A model generated the notes under the pieces. It saw nothing but the letters and a program-made list of their open reading frames with translations, was not told the origin of the DNA and searched no databases. Below are positions 24,405 to 35,336 of a stretch of DNA of 64,000 bases, in pieces. Origin of the DNA: Lutraria lutraria (taxonomy: Eukaryota; Mollusca; Bivalvia; Venerida; Mactridae); the NCBI GenBank assembly GCA_964023205.1, contig OZ026838.1, positions 24,579,843 to 24,643,842 of the forward strand, in the 5' to 3' direction. The position numbers and the translations under genes are program-made. Every line of letters begins with the position of its first letter. Within the stretch, counting starts at the first letter, position 1.

Positions 24405-25228
24405 ATACTGGTTGGCGACCTACGATCGGACAGTTTTCGCACATTTTTTACAATATCTTAAAACTGTTTACATTTGACACTAGATATTTTAACTGCGGGA
24501 AGCTAGGTTTCAGTCCAATATGACAACATGTTTTTATTTTACTTTCTAAATAAAGAACACACATTTTGAGGCCCCAATGTGGGGTCATTAAATTGTGTTA
24601 ACTTTGCTTAAAACAGTACCATGTTCCCGGACACTTAGTCGGCAGTCATAACACGTCCGTTTTATTATGTTATTGATTTTTCTTACTGTAAATCATTAAT
24701 TTATGAAGTAATTTACTTATATATGTATTATTCTCTATGTACAAATTATCTCCCCTGCATACAAGGATGTATAAAAATAAGCACGTACTGTACCATATCA
24801 TTAAAATGTGCGGTTACGGACTATGGGTAAAAAATCAACGTTTATCATAATATGATGGTTAATTATTATATGGTATGTTTTAATAAAGTTTTTTAGCAGT
24901 TATCTCATTTTGGAAATGTTCGTCTGCTTCATATGTTCTAATATTTGACCCTTTTGAATTTTATCCGAGCCTCACTGAAACACTTGCGCATGCGCAATGC
25001 TATTAGACTTCCCCCGCGAACGCACATGTAAACAACCGGCGGATAATGTAAATGCCGTATTTCTATCAAATATCCTCGCATTTCATAGAAGTTGTTGATC
25101 TTGGTTGTTGCAAAATAAAATGCTTGAGTGATCAACAACGAATGATCTAAGTGAACACCGAAATAAAGCGTTTTAGCGGGTGTCCGGATTTGATGGTCGT
25201 CCGGAATTTTAGGTCGCTAACCAGTATA
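24405..25228. mobile_element. Non-autonomous DNA transposon with ACTGGTTRGCGACCTA inverted termini
   Basis: The left terminus reads TATACTGGTTGGCGACCTAC. The right terminus, on the minus strand, reads TATACTGGTTAGCGACCTAA. Each continues into a further GGAC-rich inverted stretch. The interior (about 820 bp) has no transposase frame, so it is a MITE-like or deleted element. It includes a perfect NRF1-type palindrome TTGCGCATGCGCAA near 24984-24997. It lies between the ARHGAP and PEX39-like genes. Confidence 0.65.
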
Positions 25229-25726
25229 GCATCAAGTTAAATACATACCAGGTAAGTAAAGTGTTTTACTCAATTAGCATGTATAAATTTAAGAGAAGCA
25301 ATAAATATATGATAATCTTTACTCTTGATACATCATGTTATGGCCACATAAAAATAATCTGTTTGCAGTCTCCTGACTGACCTAAAAATGTTCTGCTGTC
25401 AGAATATAATTTATGGTACCATATTAAAAAAAATGCAACATGTAATTATATAGCTGCAGTTTCATTAAAAGTGAATATCAGAAGCAGACAAACTTCACTA
25501 ACAAAGAAGCTTCAGTCCTAACTATCCACTTCACCAGGAGTATTGGTATTGAAATTTCAAATCTGAGAGCACTTATACAGTAAGCTCTGTAAATAATTGC
25601 AGTCTTCATAAATAAAATGTACCACTAACATTGCACAAACATATTAATAATAGATGTCACTTGATAGTACATGATTGAATATATTAAAGCAGTTTTAAAA
25701 GTTAAAATTAACCAACAAATGGTGTA

Positions 25727-27534
25727 TCAACTAACATCCCAAGGTTTCTTGGGTCTCTGTGAATCACACGGCGTAGGGTCCTCGTTTAGGGGCTGTATAT
25801 CAAGATCTTCAGTGTCTGGTAGTTTCATACCAGCTTGTATCATTTCTATCAACTCCATGAAGTTTGCTGGGTGTTTGGCCTCTTCATTATTAACATTTTT
25901 ACTGTGTTTGATTTCATCTATCACAGATTCATCTTGAGCAAAGTCTGATTTATTTGTTTCCGCATTTGTTGCGTCACTTTGATAGTCAGTGTCTTCACTT
26001 TTTGTAGAATTTAATACTAAATCATTCTGTGTACCAGTTATAGTTGAAGACAATGGTTTGGAACCACAAGCACTTGTTTCTGAGCTTGGAGCTTTAGACG
26101 GAAGCAATAAAAGTTTCTCTGAAACACAAAAAAGAAAAGTAAAATTATTTCTTTTGTTTGACTGGATAAGACAAATGCAAGTATAATGCTTTAAGTTATA
26201 GTCGAGTTCACTTGAATGATAAAAAGTTGAAGTAAAGTAATCCTACCAAAACATTGCATGTCTTTATCATTTTCAGCCAGCCATGATCTGTACAGTGCAT
26301 AATCAATAGGGTCTACTTCCCTAAAACAGAAAACAGTATAATTTTGAGACATATTGTAAAACTGGATGTTTTTGTTTAACATTATATCACATGAAAATAT
26401 GCTGAGGAACTAGATTAAAACTGAAAAGAAAACACAATCAGATACAGATAGTTAACTGTGTTAAACATACATGTACAAGGGTTTATACTGGATTTCAGAA
26501 GTCCCTAACAGTGATTATCAGCCTCTTAGTATATCAGCCTCTTAACAGAAACAAATGCTGTTGTAGTCTTCAAAAATGCCATTGCCCCCTGTGTCCCAGC
26601 TCAGGTTTCAAATCTTTCAGTTATGCCAACTTACACCCATACATGTATATATATATAACTTACTAACATTTTGGAATAAATAGCTGGGCCATAGGAACTA
26701 GTAGGAGATAGGCGGGGAGGGGCTAATGATTTCAAAAAGGGGTTATATCTGATTCTCTCATCATCCCATTGTGAGACAAAATCTAAAATAAGGTAAACCG
26801 TAAAGCCCCCCCCCCCCCCCAATAATTTTTGCTGAAATGGTTTCAAGAAAGGGGCTATAACTGATTCTCTAATCTAACCCCTGTTGTCATACAAAAATCT
26901 AAAATTAGCCCTCCCAATGATCCGAAATTGCTTCTTACATGCCTAAATATTTAGGTTTGTATGGCCTGAGGCAAACGATCCTTGCAGATCTATGTACAGT
27001 TGTAACCTCAGTTAGAATTTTAGTTCATATTCTTCATGATGGATCAAACACTTTAATGACTTTAAAAAATATAAGTTTAACTACATGAAATATACAATCA
27101 CAGAAAACAAGTTATAAGACCATCGTTTTGGAAACTTCAGTTTTCCATAGCTTTCACTCTCTAGGCGCACATGAATATTGATGCAGACCATTTCGATGAT
27201 GTACATTTTTCTACATCCGCCATGCAATAGTTAAATTGCTTCCCGTTCGATGGTGCAGTGCAAATCTATTCGCAAGTTAAGTTTCCACTAGTATTTCCAG
27301 TACTCTGATTATTTAAAGAATGACAGTAAAAGTTTGGTTTTATTACCTTGAATAATAGTATGTTTGAGCTTTAATCAATGATTCCAGTAATTTTTCCTTT
27401 GGTATAGCACATATTACTTTCTTCCAACCCTCTAAAAACTTGGCATCATCGTCAAACTTGTAATTGTAGATGCTCTCAAAATTTGCTTTATAACAAGTTG
27501 TTAAATCGTTTGTGTTCAATATGCTTGACTCCAT
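25727..27534 (-). CDS. PEX39/C6orf226-like protein (KPWE-type motif), three coding exons, 217 aa
   Basis: The exons are 27347-27534, 26247-26320 and 25727-26118, with GT/AG junctions and matching phases; the TGA stop is at 25727-25729. The last 45 residues (FMELIEMIQAGMKLPDTEDL then DIQPLNEDPTPCDSQRPKKP, WDVS) align with the core of human C6orf226: a short helix, a glutamine/glycine-leucine turn, DPTP and a terminal basic-PWE motif. C6orf226 is now described as PEX39, which helps PEX7-dependent (PTS2) import into peroxisomes through its KPWE motif. Here the motif reads KPWD, at the very C-terminus. The first 85 residues form a separate, possibly globular region (FLEGWKKVICAIPKEKLLES). It is joined to the tail by about 90 acidic, Ser/Thr-rich disordered residues. 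The start ATG has a good context (AGGATGG). An out-of-frame upstream ATG eight bases earlier gives an eight-codon uORF. The family call is from memory of the human sequence. Confidence 0.75.
26695..26920. repeat. Tandem duplication of about 100 bp with a C homopolymer at the junction
   Basis: The first unit has TTTCAAAAAGGGGTTATATC, TGATTCTCTCATC and AAAATCTAAAATAAGG. The second has TTTCAAGAAAGGGGCTATAA, CTGATTCTCTAATC and AAAATCTAAAATTAGC. The units are separated by a run of about 15 C. It lies in the intron between PEX39-like coding exons 1 and 2. Confidence 0.65.
27131..27313 (+). repeat. Dispersed repeat family C, copy 1
   Basis: In order: CAGTTTTCCATAGC, GGCGCACATGAAT, CTACATCCGCCATGCAAT, CCCGTTCGATGGTGCAGT and CCAGTACTCTGA. 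The same word order is seen at 57341-57533, partly at 46591-46680, and inverted at 41461-41627 and 29781-29860. Copy 1 lies in the PEX39-like gene intron. Confidence 0.65.
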
Positions 27535-27604
27535 CCTAGCATCTGAATAGATAAATATGATTAGATTTGTGTTGTATCAGGTATTATATATAACATATAA
27601 TGTC

Positions 27605-28918
27605 TTTAATTAGAACCAAGGCTCACAAGAAGACATGACAGGGCCTTCAATGCCCATAGAAAATCAAACAAGACTTCTGACTGTAAGAAATTCTTAGATC
27701 TTGTGCGGAAAAAGGTCAAAGAGGCTTACAACATATACCTTGAAGAAATCCTAAGTTTAAACAGTAAATAATAAAAGGTTATACTCCCTCATAAAACACA
27801 AAGGCAGAATTGTCGTCCATCCCTCCCTTAAAAGCCCAAAACAGGTGATGACAAGGAAAAAGCTACAGCTCTAAATCACCAGTTTCAATCGGTCTTTAGC
27901 CCAAAATCCCCTGTTAGGCTCTCATCCCTCTGTAAAATGAAAGTCCAAGATGTCCAGGACGAAACTGGTGCCCCACACCCAGTCCAAAGAGAAACCACCA
28001 CCCCTTGTATGCCAAACATCCAAAAGAGCCTGGCAAAGGAGCTATCCCCTATCCTGGAGGTAATCTTAAAAAAACTCTTAATTCAGGTTTCCTCCTTCCA
28101 GGCTGGAACTTGGAAGTGAGCAGATGTCACACCAGTATTCAAAAAGGGTGACAAATCCAATCTGTCACCTAAGCCCGTTACCTAGGCGTGGACATCTCAA
28201 ATAAACCTATCACGGGAAGAACACATAAACATGTCAACTAAAAAGGCAAAGCAGACAATAGTCAATAGACAACATCAAGGACAATTCCAAAGCCCAGCCA
28301 GTGCTTACCAGACATAAGTCAGACCCAGCTGGAGTATGGGTCTGAGATATGGTCCCACCACATCCAAGCCCATATTGATTAAATCAAAGCAGTACAAAGA
28401 AGGTCACTGGATGGATCAAGAAAGATCATTATACACAAACATCTAGTATATCAGAGATGCTCAAATCCCTGCATATAAGGCACCTAGACCTCAGACGCAT
28501 TGACAGTCGGCTGTCTCTCCCATACAAAATTACAAACCGCTTAGTGGAAATTCCCACAACAGGTCACCTTATCCCCATTGCCCATACCTCTTGATACTCA
28601 CATCTCCATTGCTTTAGGTTAATCACTGCTACCACAGATTATTACAAGTATTCATTTTTCCCTAGGACAGTATTCTACTGGAACAACCTACAGCCAGACA
28701 TCCCTACCCTTCCAACACTAGAACAGTTCAATGCTGCTGTAAACACTATCAGGTAATTATATTGAACATATTTAGTCAAAAACATCATATGCTGTTTTAA
28801 CAACTTATCTACATTCTTATTTTATTTCTGCTCTTACTTTCTTTTAACACTATTTGTCAAAGCTTGATGTGCCCTGTGAGCGGTCTGGCATTAAATGAAG
28901 ATAGAAGATAGATAGATA
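27605..28918 (+). pseudogene. Decayed LINE (non-LTR retrotransposon) fragment
   Basis: Broken frames on the plus strand resemble a non-LTR polymerase in the correct order. The endonuclease-RT linker is RHDRAFNAHRKSNKTSDCKK. The RT entry is ADVTPVFKKGDKSN at about 28117-28161, just after an in-frame stop. The C-terminal part has NLSREEHINMSTKKAKQTI. The terminal motif, fragmented, is near 28670-28700 (YSTGTTYSQTSLP frame, from a WNNLPPD-type block). It is missing most of the RT core and carries many stops and frameshifts, so it is inactive. It ends in an AGATAGATAGATA tail. It lies upstream of the PEX39-like start codon, probably in its 5' UTR intron. Confidence 0.75.
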
Positions 28919-29089
28919 AATGTTGAAAAGAAGTTCTGACGTGAATACATCACTTAGGACGCGATATATCGCTCAGTGTCGTTTCTACTTGGGTACGAAT
29001 CGACATGCGATTCTAACCTACACCCAATAAGTAATTTTAGGCTACTGTACAACTACTTAATCAGTCATATTTCAATAACAAAATATCAT

Positions 29090-29240
29090 GAAATCAAAAA
29101 TCTAAAATGACATAAACCTTTATTTTCCGTTGTTTATCTCCATCAAGCGTACGTATCAAGTCATAAAATAGGACGGTGTTTATATACCACGGTAACCTGA
29201 CGTAAATATACGGTGCCTGGCCAAACCAGAAGCTTGGGCG
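29090..29240 (-). promoter_or_regulatory. Candidate upstream promoter region of the PEX39-like gene
   Basis: The first coding exon of the PEX39-like gene is preceded by an AG acceptor at 27545-27546, so a 5' UTR exon must lie upstream. The stretch near 29100-29240 is non-repetitive and contains a minus-strand GGAAAATAAA word (ETS-like GGAA) and several CG dinucleotides, beyond the LINE remnant at 27605-28918. The assignment is by position and composition only. Confidence 0.2.
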
Positions 29241-29391
29241 CTTTTGTTGAAGATATCCGGTTTCAGTTTAGAATTGGTTACACGTTGGACAGTAAACTTA
29301 AACCGGTTTCGATATAAATTGAGTGGCAAACAAACGGGCAGATTGAAGAAGCATTTTGATCTCCATGGCGACAGAAAAGAGCTTTACTATG

Positions 29392-29460
29392 TCAGAGACC
29401 AAGGACTTATATATATATATATAAGTCCTTGCAGAGACGTATAATTGTACGTCTCTGACT
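29392..29460. mobile_element. Nested palindromes: GTCAGAGAC / AAGGACTTATATA / CAGAGACGTATA
   Basis: GTCAGAGAC at the left pairs with GTCTCTGAC at the right. Inside are two hairpins side by side: AAGGACTTATATATA paired with its complement ending AAGTCCTT, then CAGAGACGTATAATTGTACG closing on CGTCTCTG. This looks like one small element inserted into another. Confidence 0.6.
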
Positions 29461-29780
29461 ATGTTCTTAATATATTAACAGGAACACACACTCATATGAA
29501 GAAAAACAATAAAAAAGAATGAAGTTGTTATCTCTTTTGTTATTCCCCGATTAGGATGTTATATATTTGGTAATTCGGTTGATATATTGAATAGCCTGGG
29601 TATATGGTTGAAATTTCGCTCTTTACATGTACAGTAAAAAAGTTATAAAAAACAACGTTAGATTAAAATGTCCATTGATAATTATAAGGTAGAAATCTGA
29701 CCATAGCTAATCAGATAAGAAATTATGTATTGAAAGTTTCAGTAGTGGTCACGAAGTCTCAAAAAGTATCAGATAAATAT

Positions 29781-29860
29781 CAAAGTACTGAAAGTACACA
29801 TGCAAACTGAACATACATGGACTTGTACTGCAACATGAAACGGGGACGCAGACAATATAG
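29781..29860 (-). repeat. Dispersed repeat family C, partial copy
   Basis: Inverted relative to 27131: AAAGTACTGAAAGTACAC, ACTTGTACTGCAACATGAAA and CGGGGACG match the complement of the 3' part of the family. Confidence 0.5.
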
Positions 29861-30888
29861 AAATAGAGGGGGAAATGCATTTTTCGATATATAAAGATCT
29901 ATTAAAGAGCGGATTTTGAATGTCGGAGTCGATTTGCACTCATGCAAACAGTGGCTCATGTGTGTGTATGCCTGTTTGGACGATATTTTTGTGCCGAACC
30001 CCTTTGTTGGCAAGCATAATGAAAAGATATATACCAGACATATCATAGTTGATAAATTATATTTAGAAATAGAATATTCCTTATTGAATCAACAATAAAC
30101 ATACAAATTGATCCGAGGTTCAAACCATAAAAGCCTATTTATTGTTTATAGATTTCTGTAAACTATATATAGTTATCTGGTCAACTCGTACTCTTGTCAA
30201 ACTATACCCATATCCTGTCAGGTCTTTTTTCAGCGTTCAGATACATTTCGAAGAATAATTGTCGTCAATGACTTATACACACACATAATATATTGCGTAT
30301 GTATTATATAAGTCCTTGTTTTCATGTGTCTATCCCATATTCAAATATAGTCCATTTGGACAATCCATAAAAAGTTTTTAACTAATATGTGTTGTTATGT
30401 GATAAATCTGGAGAAAGTTCTGGAATCAAAAACTATTCCATTGATATATGACTGGGACAACGTGAACAATTAAAAATAAAGTAAAACCTTGCATAGCGGA
30501 CTCTTCATTATTAATTGATACCATCTCAATAATACGACCACTTATTTTCAGATTTCAATATTTCGACGGTGTCTAAATGTGATAATAATTTAGCAAGGTT
30601 TTATTGAAATGTGAAAACGAAACTTATGATAACAGCAAGCAGTAAACACCATGAAAACGTTTCATGTATTCATATTTTTTATTATCTTATATATGATAGA
30701 TATATATCAACAAAGTGCAGTCTGTATAAAATATTTCATAAACATGTTAAATTAAAAAAAATACTTTGGCACAAAATAAATAAGCATCAATATGTATACA
30801 CTAACTTCGTATAAAAATATTATGTAGATTTCTATATTAAATAAAGCACATACTATTTTTTTGTTATGTTATTGAAAACCACTCAGTA

Positions 30889-31887
30889 TCATCTTTTAAT
30901 CCAGAAAACATTTTCTGGCCACAAATAATAACTTTCGGAGTCCAAAATGGTACTCATTGTAACATCATTATACGGAAGCAATCCTTCGTTGACAAGAAAG
31001 TCTATGATATGTTGTCCATTCTTAGTGTGTCTATGGTGTACCCATTCCATTAGTATACCTTTCACATTCTTAGTTTGGAAGAAATTATGGCCACCACTTA
31101 GGGCATTCCATTCATATCCTTCAATATCCATCTTAATAAAAACATTTTCATCTTTTATATATGGCACTAAATCATCCAAAAGCACACTTTCTCTATTTAC
31201 TAGGATATGTGCTCCCAATTTGTTGTTCTGTAAATTATCAACCACATGGGCTCCACCCACATTGTCACGTGGTGTCTCAATTTGAACTGTTTGATATTTA
31301 TCGGATATGGCATTAAGCACGAGAGTCACATTGTTTTCCAACCTACCAGATCTCAAAGTCATTCCAAGAAGTTTCAAGTTATCTTCTATAGCATCTACAG
31401 CAACAACACGAACACCAAGGGTGGCAACAAACAAAGTGTAAACTCCAATATTACAACCTAAATCCACGACCGTAACTCCGGGGTGTCGTCGTATAAACAT
31501 TCCAGTTGCATTGAGCAAGTCTTCCTCCCAAGTTCCAAAGTCTCTTACCCGCGCTGAGATCATCACGTCCTTTTCAGGCGAATGGACGAAAATTGGCCTT
31601 TTCCCCTTCCATGTTTTCAAATAAGCCAAATTAGAAGATTCATGTGACAAATTTTTAGTTTTACTTTGATAGATATTAACTTTGTTCCTTTGGGCGGTCT
31701 CAGATGTCTTTGTGTGTTCTTCTGCCGTTTCTTCTAATTCAGACAGAACATAATCGCGGGCTAGTTCTTTCTTTTCGTTTTCAGCGCCATATTTCTTAGT
31801 TGAGTTAATGTACTGTATAGTTAGTAATGTGATGATCACGGCTAATAGAACACAAATATGTTTGTTTGAAAAACGTTTATACGTCAT
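30889..31887 (-). CDS. FkbM-family (Methyltransf_21) SAM-dependent methyltransferase, membrane anchored, 332 aa
   Basis: This is a single intronless ORF from ATG at 31887 to the stop at 30889. Residues 10-27 (HICVLLAVIITLLTIQYI) are a signal anchor after a short basic N-terminus, predicting a type II Golgi or ER protein with a lumenal catalytic domain. A stem of about 100 polar residues follows. The FkbM domain starts near residue 105. Motif I is VVDLGCNIGVYTLF at 140-153, the acidic ribose contact is VVAVDAIEDN at 161-170, and the late motif is FIKMDIEGYEWNALSGG at 250-266. Two N-glycosylation sequons are visible, at N126 and N186. FkbM proteins methylate hydroxyl or carboxyl groups of varied substrates; the substrate here is unknown. 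Expanded, often single-exon FkbM families are common in molluscs. An origin by retroposition or old transfer is possible but not shown. Confidence 0.88.
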   Translation of the reverse strand: MTYKRFSNKHICVLLAVIITLLTIQYINSTKKYGAENEKKELARDYVLSELEETAEEHTKTSETAQRNKVNIYQSKTKNLSHESSNLAYLKTWKGKRPIFVHSPEKDVMISARVRDFGTWEEDLLNATGMFIRRHPGVTVVDLGCNIGVYTLFVATLGVRVVAVDAIEDNLKLLGMTLRSGRLENNVTLVLNAISDKYQTVQIETPRDNVGGAHVVDNLQNNKLGAHILVNRESVLLDDLVPYIKDENVFIKMDIEGYEWNALSGGHNFFQTKNVKGILMEWVHHRHTKNGQHIIDFLVNEGLLPYNDVTMSTILDSESYYLWPENVFWIKR

Positions 31888-31899
31888 AATAAAATAATT

Positions 31900-34800
31900 T
31901 TTGCTTGCTAATCATCCCTGTGTAAGTTGCATTGTAGGTCGAATTCAGTTCACTCTGCATACTGATAGCTTTAACAGCATCCGCTTGGCAGTGTTTGGTA
32001 ATCTGTAAAATAAAAAAACTAAACAGGTTAAAACAAACCGACCAGACCGTTTTTACATACGTACATGCACATAATAATATGTTTTATTTCAATGATAGTT
32101 TCATGAGCAATACTAAGGTTCATTCTCTTTAAAGATGGTTGGCCGTTATATATTTCATAATACACCACACTTTGAATGGGTTGATTTAGCTCATTTGTTA
32201 CTTTGATGAAAGACTGTTCAAAAATACTCCACGAATGTCGCCATATTTCCAATATTGGTTTAACTATACAAAACCCATAATAAATATTTAATGTATTAAT
32301 TCGTGCAAACACATTTATCAGTGTACTTTTCTGTACAACTTGTAAGTGTTAGAGCCTAAAGGGGGGTAACTCAAACAAAATGTTCATTAGCGAGGTCACA
32401 TAAGCAATAAATTCTGACCATGGTCTGGTAGATAACTTTGATGGTGAGTAATAGTCTTAAAGGCAATTATAGACACATTTCAGTCTGGTTCGAAAGGTGA
32501 TTAAGGCCTTTCAGTAACCTATTAAGTCATTAATCACCATCGAAGCCCTTCTAGTGTGAATGTACATCGATATATCACAAAATACATGAATTCATCATAG
32601 GGCACTGAAAATGCAATATCTTATATACGTGTTGTCGGACGTCTTTGTTATATGTATAGATTTTTATGTTTCACGTGTCTATTCAAATACTGCTGAAAAT
32701 GTGATTGTTTTAATGCATGTATACAGTTTGTTGTCATTTTCTGGCAGGTATTGATTATGTCCATATACCATCTAATTTGTAATTCGTGTTGCTTATAAAT
32801 TAAATTAACAGTCTTTAAGCCTACATATCAGACACAGCAATTTATTATTAATGATAGTACTACACTCACTGACATTACCTTATTCTTTCAAATACTTATA
32901 CATGTATATGCACTCTTCGTGATTTTTTTCTGAATCATACTCAGTGTTTAATTTGTAAACATTGTTAAAGCACATGGAACAATTACGACATATGCATGTG
33001 ACAAGAAATGCAAAAAAAAATTACCTATGCAAGTCTTCCTGTTTAATTTCCCATAAATGCCTTCATTAATTCACAATATACATATAACCATATCTCTTAA
33101 GTATGTTTAACATACCGTATTTGTTCCTTCCGGTAGTTATTTTAAGCCTGATAAAATTGTCACGCTCTAGTTGTGTTGACAGGTAAAACTACCTTAAGCT
33201 ATCAGCACAGCAGCGTTGACGGCGTGAACCGCCCCTGATAGAAAGATAATAGCAGTCAATAGAAAGGGCACCCCGAGCTTCCCTTGACAATGAATAATGA
33301 ACGCATTGTGACAAGGGATTACGTGTCGCCAAACACATTGATTTGTAATTGATAATACAATATAAAAAATGTACATTTATCAAAATTGTTAAAATGAAAG
33401 TCTTAACTTATTTAAATTATTAAGACTAATTCGCATGACTAATATTTATTTTTAATGTCGGGTAATTTTATTTATGATGTAAAACTACCTGCTGATATCA
33501 ACTTTAAAAGTACCCAACATAAAACCACCCCTCTTTATAGAAAGATGATCTAAACGGTCGTCCGATTGTCTTAAAAAACAGTGACTTTATTTTTTCTACA
33601 AAAATATAAAATACAATTGCTAAAGACAGAAACTCTTCCGGTTTTCATACAATCACTTATGCCACTAGTGTAGATTTAAACATGGTTATTCGTTACGAAA
33701 CAGAACTTATTTCATAATCACTGGTGTAGCTTACTATAGGGCACTGTAGGCACGTGCCTACACTTTTTTCTGATCAATGCAAATAAAGAAAAAATATAAA
33801 AAAACGCAATGAAAAATGAAGGGGGTTTGGGTCAGGAGAATAGAACAGATCCGAGTATCCAGAGGTCCAATTTGGCAGTTAATTGTGGAGAACAAGGTTA
33901 ATACTGACCATTACAGAATCCAGAAAAACTGGTTTGGGTAACTGTCGGTCGGTTTTTACTAAATCATTGTTTAAAACATGCACAGAACCAGAAAAATCGT
34001 TGTTAATGAATTAATTCGGGTGATTATATCTTGCGGTAATTTACTAATGTAATTAATTATAGTCATCCAACAGAAATCACGTCATTTTCATGAATCATGT
34101 AATATTTCCATTTTTTCCTTTTTAAATACATGTTTTATAAAAATGTTTACTCTATGCAGGCCTTGTGTTTTACATGTTTTTTTACGAATCTTCTTTGGTA
34201 TCGTCAATATGTAAATGTAGAAATATATTATATAAATTTTAAATTGCTTTTGTAAGGCGTGTATGGCATAGATCCCTGACTTATGCAAACCTTGCGACGG
34301 GGACAATAAATGGGGTTACCCTATAGGGTCCAAAAAATGTGTTTACTCTATGTATGGTATCATTTACCTCAATTCAGTCATTAAAAGCCCTGGTTCCTGA
34401 TCCATGTTCCGCCGCACTAAAGGTGCAGATAGACCTCCGTAAACATTTTAATAAGGGAGGTAAATACTGGAAACAATTGGATTTTGTTAATCTAGTACTC
34501 TCCCTTTAATCGAAATGATACTATAATGACGCACTTGAGTTCAATTGAATCACTTAATTGCGTGATTGACTTTAATACGCAGGTGTGCTGACATAAACTA
34601 TTTGTCATCCCTGATTATGTTTACTTCTCCAATTAAGCGTTATCAAAAGTATTGTAGAAAATTAATTGCATTTCGAACCAACGTGTTAACCGATCGCTTC
34701 AATGTCCACGAGGATTTCATTCGGCTTTATGTGCTGTTAATCTGATAAAGTGTAAACAAACAGACGTCAACTATTACTTTATTTGTGGTATCATTTTATC

Positions 34801-35150
34801 ATTGACTCAGTTTTATTCAAGTTTTTAAACAAAGACATTTTTCATGAAGTATTAATTTTACGTAAAAATAGTAAAATTGAAAAAAAAAATCAAATATTTT
34901 TTTCGTTATGACCTTTCATTTATTATGATACTTAAGCATAAATCTAACTTAAACACATTAATTTAAATGTGTTTAATATAGCATTTGAGAAAATTTCAAT
35001 AATACACTTTATTTTGTAATCCAAATCTTATTTACTCTGTTCGTTAAAACTTTATGTAAAATCAACATAAGGACGGCCAGTGGTAATCAATTAAAATATA
35101 ATATTCATTATCCAGTCCAGTCGTATACAAGACGTCCATAATCAGAACTA
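31900..35150. other. Intergenic region without recognised gene
   Basis: No supported coding region. AT-rich sequence with one perfect 16-bp palindrome GTAGGCACGTGCCTAC at 33746-33761, resembling a transposon terminus. An ORF of 94 codons on the minus strand at 32028-32312 has no recognisable motif and is probably chance. Confidence 0.5.
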
Positions 35151-35158
35151 AACTAGTC

Positions 35159-35336
35159 CAGTCAAACCTGTGATATCGGTCACCTCCGAATAAAGGCCAT
35201 CATGTGAATAAACGTCATTCACTTTAAAACTGTAATAGGTTATTTTCAACAAAATGATATCCGAATAAAGGCCACTCGTCAATAAAGACCAAATTTAGTC
35301 TTTCCAAAGGATGGCCTTTGTTCACAGGTCTGCCTG
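35159..35336. mobile_element. Short palindromic element, TA-flank family, copy b
   Basis: The left end is CAGTCAAACCTGTGATATCG. The right end on the minus strand is CAGGCAGACCTGTGAACAAA, followed by TA. The internal CCGAATAAAGGCCA occurs in both halves. Total 178 bp, no coding capacity. Confidence 0.6.

Noticed and set aside
25671..25937. 88-codon plus-strand ORF
   Set aside because: Antisense of the last PEX39-like exon.
30947..31285. 112-codon plus-strand ORF
   Set aside because: It is the antisense shadow of the FkbM methyltransferase, whose minus frame has clear motifs.
32028..32312. 94-codon minus-strand ORF upstream of the methyltransferase
   Set aside because: No motif, no homology that I recognise and AT-rich codon use. 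It could only matter if spliced to something, for which there is no sign.
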